IMG/VR virus record: IMGVR_UViG_3300006805_000110
Location: 1-30,110 of that record
Length of the DNA: 30,110 nt
Strand: one strand, 5' to 3'
Source: a virus
Numbering within the stretch: position 1 is the stretch's first letter; each line of letters opens with the position of its first letter. Under the pieces are notes generated by a model. It searched no databases, was not told the DNA's origin, and was given only the letters and a program-made list of their open reading frames with translations. This document shows positions 26,212 through 30,110 of this stretch, in pieces. The position numbers and the translations under genes were made by a program.

Positions 26212-26246
26212 ATCCCAAGCACTTCACTGAAGTCCCAATTTAGGTG

Positions 26247-26269
26247 TTGCATTCGATTTTTCACTAATC
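26247..26269 (+). promoter_or_regulatory. Weak candidate promoter for the replication genes
   Basis: TTGCAT (26247-26252) with CATACA about 17 bp downstream lies 34 bp before the ATG at 26304. It is a poor match to consensus; a promoter is needed here because the genes diverge from the terminase operon, but other boxes may be used. Confidence 0.25.
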
Positions 26270-26303
26270 CATACAAGAATTTCGCCGAAACAGGAGACGC
26301 CTC

Positions 26304-26744
26304 ATGACCTATTACCCCCCGCTGACTGACCCCGCCGCGCATGTTTTGGAGCTCTGGGCTGCCAATCTCAAGGAAAACGGGAGGTATATCGCGGAGTCGA
26401 CCTACCCGATGTGGATCAAGGACATGTTCGGGAAGGTTGAGGGTGAGGGTGAGACGGAGGAAGGGCCGTTGGTAGTGAGCGATGAGCTGGTGGGTCTGCT
26501 GCGCGACATCCGCGAGGCGAAGGGGAACTTCAAAGCCGATGACCACGCCGAGCGCATGTCCTACTTCCGCACCACGACCTCGCTGCTGGAGCGCATCGTG
26601 CAGCTGCAGGAGCGGGCGACAAACTTGGACAAGATCCGGCAGTTCTACGGGATCGTGCTGGCTGTGATCGAACGCCACGTGCCCGCGGGCTCGGTGGGCG
26701 ACGTGCAGCGGGAGTTGAAAGAAGCTATGGGTGACGGACAATGA
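26304..26744 (+). CDS. Hypothetical protein; possible terminase small subunit
   Basis: 146 residues, mostly helical: a helical N-terminus, an acidic Gly/Glu-rich linker (about residues 48-60), and a long helical region (SLLERIVQLQERATNLDKI, IRQFYGIVLAVIERHV). It starts with AGGAG 7 bases before the ATG. It lies next to the large terminase but on the other strand, and overlaps the primase-helicase gene by ATGA. No other small terminase is seen in the window, so it may be one; it may as well be a replication accessory protein. The evidence for function is only size, helical pattern and position. Confidence 0.75.
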   Translation: MTYYPPLTDPAAHVLELWAANLKENGRYIAESTYPMWIKDMFGKVEGEGETEEGPLVVSDELVGLLRDIREAKGNFKADDHAERMSYFRTTTSLLERIVQLQERATNLDKIRQFYGIVLAVIERHVPAGSVGDVQRELKEAMGDGQ

Positions 26745-29185
26745 GCGGTATTTTCGGTAGCACGGCGGCGGGCTATTACGCTCGGGGGATCTCGGTCATC
26801 CCACTGCATGCCAAGGAGAAGCGGCCGATCCCGCTGGATTGGTCCCGCTTCCACGATCAACCGGTGCCAGAGTCCGAGCAGGCGCACTGGCTCCGGGCCC
26901 ATAGTGGGGGCAATATCGGGATGGTGCTGGGCAAACAGTCCGGGATCATGATGCTCGACATCGACACCGAGGACAAAGATGTCATCGACGTTATCCTCAG
27001 GCTGATCCCAGAGTCGCCGTGGGTGCGCGTTGGCCAAAAGGGCATGGTTCTCGCGTTCAAATACTCGGGCCTGCGCACCTTCCGCATCAAAACCGCCAAA
27101 GGCGAGAGCGTCTGCGAACTGCTCTCTGACCGGACCCAGTGTGTGCTGCCACCGTCGATCCACCCTAAGACGATGAAGCCCTATGTGGCGAATTGTGATC
27201 TTCTCGAGGTGATCGATGATCTTCCGGTCCTGAACAGTCAGATTGAGACCATGTTGCGCGCGGCGCTGACCGAGGCGGGCGTGGATCTGAGCAGCACCGG
27301 GCAGTCACAGGTCACCGATTTCGTCTCGCGCGGGTCGCGCGACGTGTCGATGACGGAGAAGGCTGGCCTGTTCGCCTATGCCGTGGTGCGCGGGGAGCGC
27401 ACGGTGATGGAAGCCATCGGCATGCTGCGCTCGGTGCACCGGGAGTTTGTCGAGCGCGTGGCGGGCGATGACGTCGAGGTCGAGAAGCACGTCGACAACC
27501 TGTTCCGCTTCCTGCGGCGCGACGTGATCGAGAAGAACAAGATCCTGCCCGAGGGGTGGGACACCGGGCTAAGCGATGAGGACAAAAAGCGCTGGGGCAT
27601 CGATTTTGACGGCGATCAGGTGGAATGGTCGTTCGACGAGCTTCGCAACTTCCTGAAGGACAAATTCGTCGAGTTCAGCGATGCCGAGGACGCCACCGGG
27701 CGGGCCAATGCGGTGGACCGGGTCCTGACCAAGATCTCACGGTCGAAGCAGCTGAACAAGCTCGATGAAGAGCGGCTGCTGACCTACATCATGGACGTGG
27801 GCAACATCGGGTTGCGGCTGGCCTCGCTGCGCATGCGCCTGCACCAGCTGCGGCAGGGCGACGTGCTGGGTACCGACCACTCCGAGATCGCGCGGCTGGT
27901 GCTGCGGGACCTCGAGGAGCTCTATGAGGTGCGGCGCCATGGGGGGCGGCTTTGGAAATACACCGGTTCGCACTGGGAGCCCATCCCCGAAGGGATGATC
28001 TTGGCCCGGATCTCAAATGATTTTGGTCACCTGCTGGCCGCCCGGAAGAACAACGACCACAAGGGCATCATGCAGATCATGACGGTGATCGCCAAGGAGG
28101 GGATCAAGGAGCGCGAAATGCGCGGCGTGAACTTCGCCAATGGCTTCCTGAACCAAGAGATGGAGCTGGTCAAGCACCGCCACGAGTATGGGATGACCTA
28201 CACGCTGCCCTTCCGATATATGCCGGAGCTGGCGGGCAAGTCCCGGCTGTTTTTCGAGTTCCTCGAGCAGAGCTGGGGGATGGACGAGGACTATCAGGAC
28301 AAGCTGCTGATGCTTCAGGAGGCGCTGTGCGTCACCCTGTTTGGCCTGGGGCCGCAATACCAGCGGGCAATCCTGCTGCGCGGCGTGGCGAAGTCTGGCA
28401 AGAGCCAACTGCTGAAAATTGCGCAGTCGCTGGTGCCGGAGAACGCGGTTTGCTTCGTTCCGCCGAACGACTGGTCCGATAAGTTCCTTCCGACGATGAT
28501 GCACGAGAAACTGATCAACGTTTGTGGTGAATTGTCCGAGACAAAGCGCATTGACGGGCAGAAATTCAAGGACATCATCGACGGATCCGAGCGATCGGGG
28601 CAGTTGAAGGGTCAGCAGATCTTCCGTTTCAGCCCTGCTTGCGTGCACTGGTTCGCCTCTAACCACACGCCGAAGACCGAGGACAGTTCCGAGGGCTTCA
28701 ATCGGCGGCTGCTTTTCTTGGAATTTAACCACCCGGTGGCGGCAAAAGACCGCAAAACCGACCTCGGAAACATGATTGTAGCCGAGGAAAGGGAGGCAAT
28801 CGTGGCGTGGGCGGTGCTGGCGCTGCCGAGATTGCAGGAAAACCGTGAATACACCCTGTCCAAGAGCCACATTCAGCAAATTCGGGAAGTGGCGCAGGCC
28901 AATAATTCTGTCCGTTTTTTTATGGAGGCCTGCCCGACGATCCAGGTCGGGAACTCCTCGGACCGCATCTTGGAAGACAAGCTGTACAAGGAGTATTGGG
29001 GCTTTTGCTTAGGGCCGGGGGGTGCGAGGCCTGTTACTTCGCGGAGCTTCAGGACCATGATGCGAGATCTGCAGACCACGCTGGGCTTTCAAGTCGAAAT
29101 GGGCCGAACTTCTCTCGGCGCGGACGAAGTCTATTACCGGTCTATCACAGTTGTGACGAAAAAAGCGGGAGCGTCGTCCTCGTAG
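26741..29185 (+). CDS. Bifunctional primase (AEP) - SF3 helicase
   Basis: 814 residues. The N-terminal 165 residues are a primase-polymerase (AEP) domain: MLDIDTED at 71-78 gives D73 and D75, and LPPSIHPKTMKPY at 136-148 is a typical later motif. The second motif is RVGQKGMVLAF, without the classical His, as in some phage relatives. The middle part (200-500) is a helical D5_N-type region. The C-terminal part is a superfamily 3 helicase: Walker A GVAKSGKS (548-555), Walker B LINVCGE (591-597), sensor N641 (ASNHTP) and the candidate Arg finger R655/R656. Such proteins prime and unwind DNA in phage replication, often with an origin nearby. It is translationally coupled to the upstream gene and is followed by a strong terminator. 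Confidence 0.92.
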   Translation: MSGIFGSTAAGYYARGISVIPLHAKEKRPIPLDWSRFHDQPVPESEQAHWLRAHSGGNIGMVLGKQSGIMMLDIDTEDKDVIDVILRLIPESPWVRVGQKGMVLAFKYSGLRTFRIKTAKGESVCELLSDRTQCVLPPSIHPKTMKPYVANCDLLEVIDDLPVLNSQIETMLRAALTEAGVDLSSTGQSQVTDFVSRGSRDVSMTEKAGLFAYAVVRGERTVMEAIGMLRSVHREFVERVAGDDVEVEKHVDNLFRFLRRDVIEKNKILPEGWDTGLSDEDKKRWGIDFDGDQVEWSFDELRNFLKDKFVEFSDAEDATGRANAVDRVLTKISRSKQLNKLDEERLLTYIMDVGNIGLRLASLRMRLHQLRQGDVLGTDHSEIARLVLRDLEELYEVRRHGGRLWKYTGSHWEPIPEGMILARISNDFGHLLAARKNNDHKGIMQIMTVIAKEGIKEREMRGVNFANGFLNQEMELVKHRHEYGMTYTLPFRYMPELAGKSRLFFEFLEQSWGMDEDYQDKLLMLQEALCVTLFGLGPQYQRAILLRGVAKSGKSQLLKIAQSLVPENAVCFVPPNDWSDKFLPTMMHEKLINVCGELSETKRIDGQKFKDIIDGSERSGQLKGQQIFRFSPACVHWFASNHTPKTEDSSEGFNRRLLFLEFNHPVAAKDRKTDLGNMIVAEEREAIVAWAVLALPRLQENREYTLSKSHIQQIREVAQANNSVRFFMEACPTIQVGNSSDRILEDKLYKEYWGFCLGPGGARPVTSRSFRTMMRDLQTTLGFQVEMGRTSLGADEVYYRSITVVTKKAGASSS

Positions 29186-29300
29186 ACCGTGTGACGCGGT
29201 TGGAGCATCGCGCTCATATCACTCGGCACCCGGGGCTTGGCAAAAGCTACCGGGACGACCCGGGAGCCTTGTAGGCACTCGGGCCTCACGGCTAGGGGCT

Positions 29301-29342
29301 AGGGGCGTTCTCTCGCAGTGAGGTGCGAGGGGCGCCCCTTTT
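29301..29342 (+). terminator. Rho-independent terminator after the primase-helicase gene
   Basis: A nested stem: AGGGGCG pairs with CGCCCCT, and inside it CTCTCGCA pairs with TGCGAGGG (one G-T) around GTGAGG, followed by TTTT. It lies 115 bp beyond the stop. A GC-rich stretch between them (29186-29300) holds a CCGGG-ACGA-CCCGG hairpin (29250-29263) and no gene. Confidence 0.8.
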
Positions 29343-29344
29343 GC

Positions 29345-29379
29345 TTGACAAAAGTGGTTCAAAGTGGTTCACTATGAAA
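29345..29379 (+). promoter_or_regulatory. Candidate promoter with tandem 10-bp operator repeats
   Basis: TTGACA (29345-29350) is a perfect -35 box. It is followed by two exact adjacent copies of AAAGTGGTTC (29351-29360, 29361-29370) and then by ACTATGAAAA. A -10 box is unclear: CACTAT at about 20 bp spacing is the best choice. The repeats would sit on top of the promoter, where a bound repressor blocks RNA polymerase. What is transcribed is not obvious; no gene with a ribosome binding site follows. Confidence 0.5.
29351..29370 (+). repeat. Exact tandem repeat AAAGTGGTTC x2
   Basis: Two identical 10-bp units, one helical turn apart, each containing GGTTC. The same GGTTC at 10-bp spacing occurs upstream of the Arc-like gene at 15975-15990. 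Confidence 0.9.
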
Positions 29380-29656
29380 ATTGAAAAATTAAAAATCAAC
29401 GTCTGTAGCATGACCATTCGGACGCTGTTGCCCCCCTGCCATAAAAGCCCCTACACCTTAGGGACCGCGACAACCTACTGACTACCTGTTGCTGCGGCGC
29501 TGGTCCACCGGGCTAGCAGACTTGCACCGCGCTACATAGGACTAGGCGCTAGCCTTGACACGCTAGCGATATGTCCGACCGAACACGGCCCTAATTCCCC
29601 TTTTGGGGGCCGCTACAGGTATGCTCTTTTTCAGCCCAGTCGGGGCAAAGTAAAGG

Positions 29657-29682
29657 AATATGCAGGCTTGTTGCTGCATATT
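29657..29682. repeat. 9-bp perfect inverted repeat, 8-bp loop
   Basis: AATATGCAG and CTGCATATT flank GCTTGTTG. No T tract follows, so a terminator is not likely. Confidence 0.85.
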
Positions 29683-29716
29683 GTTGCCGCTTAGGGTTAT
29701 ACCCGATGATAGCGCG

Positions 29717-29733
29717 CCTAGAATGGTTCTAGG
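29717..29733. repeat. Palindrome CCTAGAA-TGG-TTCTAGG
   Basis: A 7-bp perfect inverted repeat with a 3-bp centre; it looks like an operator for a dimeric protein. It also contains TGGTTCT, like the repeat in the Arc-like gene promoter, and CCTAGAA also occurs at 15958-15964 near that promoter. Confidence 0.75.
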
Positions 29734-29760
29734 TGGAAAACAAAACGTATAGGCTGCGTT

Positions 29761-29796
29761 GGTTTAATCCGCGCCTATATAGCACCAGATTAAACC
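29761..29796. repeat. 9-bp perfect inverted repeat with an overlapping alternative stem
   Basis: GGTTTAATC (29761-29769) pairs with GATTAAACC (29788-29796). An alternative stem, ATAGGC plus GCG (29749-29758) with CGCGCCTAT (29770-29778), overlaps it, so the two structures exclude each other. Confidence 0.75.
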
Positions 29797-30049
29797 CGCT
29801 AATAAGCGAATAACCGACAGCCCTAAATCAGACTGATATTGCGCCGCATGTATGCGCCGCTATTGGAAAGGTTAAAAGGGATAGGGGAAAGCGCGATATG
29901 GCCTAAGCTAAATCACTAAACAATCAAAACGGATTTAGTTTCGCAGGCATTGTGCCTATTTTGTAAACCGCTAATTGCTTAGGGCTCGGGAAAGCCTAAG
30001 GCTAATTGTGGCAAGCAAAACAGAAACTAATTCAAATAGCGTTTAGCTT

Positions 30050-30072
30050 ATAGGCATTAAATCAATGCCTAT
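30050..30072. repeat. 9-bp perfect inverted repeat, 5-bp loop
   Basis: ATAGGCATT and AATGCCTAT flank AAATC. The TGCCTATT that closes it starts a degenerate direct repeat: 30066-30087 matches 29953-29974 at about 19 of 23 aligned positions. Confidence 0.8.
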
Positions 30073-30110
30073 TGTGGTAAACACTAACGTTTATCTTAAA
30101 ATCAACTGGA

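Larger units (their letters stand above)
29482..30110. other. Inverted-repeat-rich, AT-richer non-coding region to the right edge
   Basis: No frame with a believable start was found, and stops are dense on both strands to the right end. Perfect or near-perfect inverted repeats (arms/loop) occur through it: GGCTAGC/GCTAGCC (29511, 29548); CCCC-TTTT-GGGG (29597-29608); AATATGCAG/CTGCATATT (29657-29682); GGGT-TAT-ACCC (29694-29704); CCTAGAA-TGG-TTCTAGG (29717-29733); GGTTTAATC/GATTAAACC (29761-29796); CTAAATC/GATTTAG (29908-29938); AGGCA-TTG-TGCCT (29945-29957); CTTAGG/CCTAAG (29978-30000); ATAGGCATT/AATGCCTAT (30050-30072). The tetramer CTAG is unusually frequent from 29291 to 29733. It may be an origin or a structured RNA; the window ends inside it. 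Confidence 0.6.

Noticed and set aside
26159-26227. Upstream GTG start of the terminase adding 23 residues
   Set aside because: It has no Shine-Dalgarno and lies upstream of the predicted promoter; the ATG at 26158 has AGGAG.
29374-29481. 35-codon open frame after the right-end promoter
   Set aside because: No ribosome binding site, no recognisable pattern; it starts almost at the expected transcription start. A leaderless peptide cannot be excluded.
29482-29694. 71-codon stop-free stretch in the right-end region
   Set aside because: It has no ATG, GTG or TTG start at a useful place and overlaps several inverted repeats.
29186-30110. tRNA genes or a CRISPR array
   Set aside because: No cloverleaf with an acceptor stem and T-arm could be built, although GTTCAA-like strings occur. 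The hairpins differ in sequence and spacing, so they are not CRISPR repeats.

Overview
The window is about 30 kb of a tailed-phage (siphovirus-type) genome or prophage. GC-rich DNA, short ATGA/TAATG overlaps between genes and the flavour of the proteins suggest an alphaproteobacterial host, perhaps Rhodobacterales. That host guess is weak because no host gene is present. No integrase, lysis gene or tRNA was found, so lifestyle cannot be decided.

Layout. From about 26.2 kb down to the left edge, nearly everything is one minus-strand morphogenesis block in lambda/HK97-like order. It reads: terminase large subunit (split by an intein), portal, prohead protease fused to a scaffold, decoration protein, major capsid protein, a terminator, a small unknown protein, four neck and tail-completion proteins, major tail protein, a terminator, the tail assembly chaperone pair (gpG/gpGT type, with a -1 frameshift site), a 1783-residue tape measure protein, then homologues of lambda M, L, K (split into two genes), I and J. 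The J-like tail-tip protein runs off the left edge after 2258 codons. A small Arc-like ribbon-helix-helix (RHH) repressor gene sits on the opposite strand between the tail tube and tail terminator genes.

To the right of a divergent promoter region (about 26.16-26.30 kb), two plus-strand genes overlap by ATGA: a small protein of unknown function and an 814-residue primase-helicase. A strong terminator follows. After it come a TTGACA promoter overlapping two exact 10-bp repeats and about 700 bp of AT-richer DNA without a credible gene, packed with perfect inverted repeats.

Highlights: (1) the terminase carries a 407-residue intein inserted in the ATP-binding loop, with the hallmarks of a class 3 intein (Ala at position 1, W/C/T triad) and a LAGLIDADG nuclease with a zinc-finger-like insert; (2) an A AAG GGC slippery site joins two chaperone frames; (3) lambda gpK's NlpC and JAMM domains are separate genes that overlap by 128 bp; (4) GGTTC pairs at 10-bp spacing lie both upstream of the Arc-like gene and at the right-end promoter, suggesting a shared operator; (5) the right-end region looks like a structured origin or non-coding RNA locus. 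All translations and motifs were read by eye; no searches were run.
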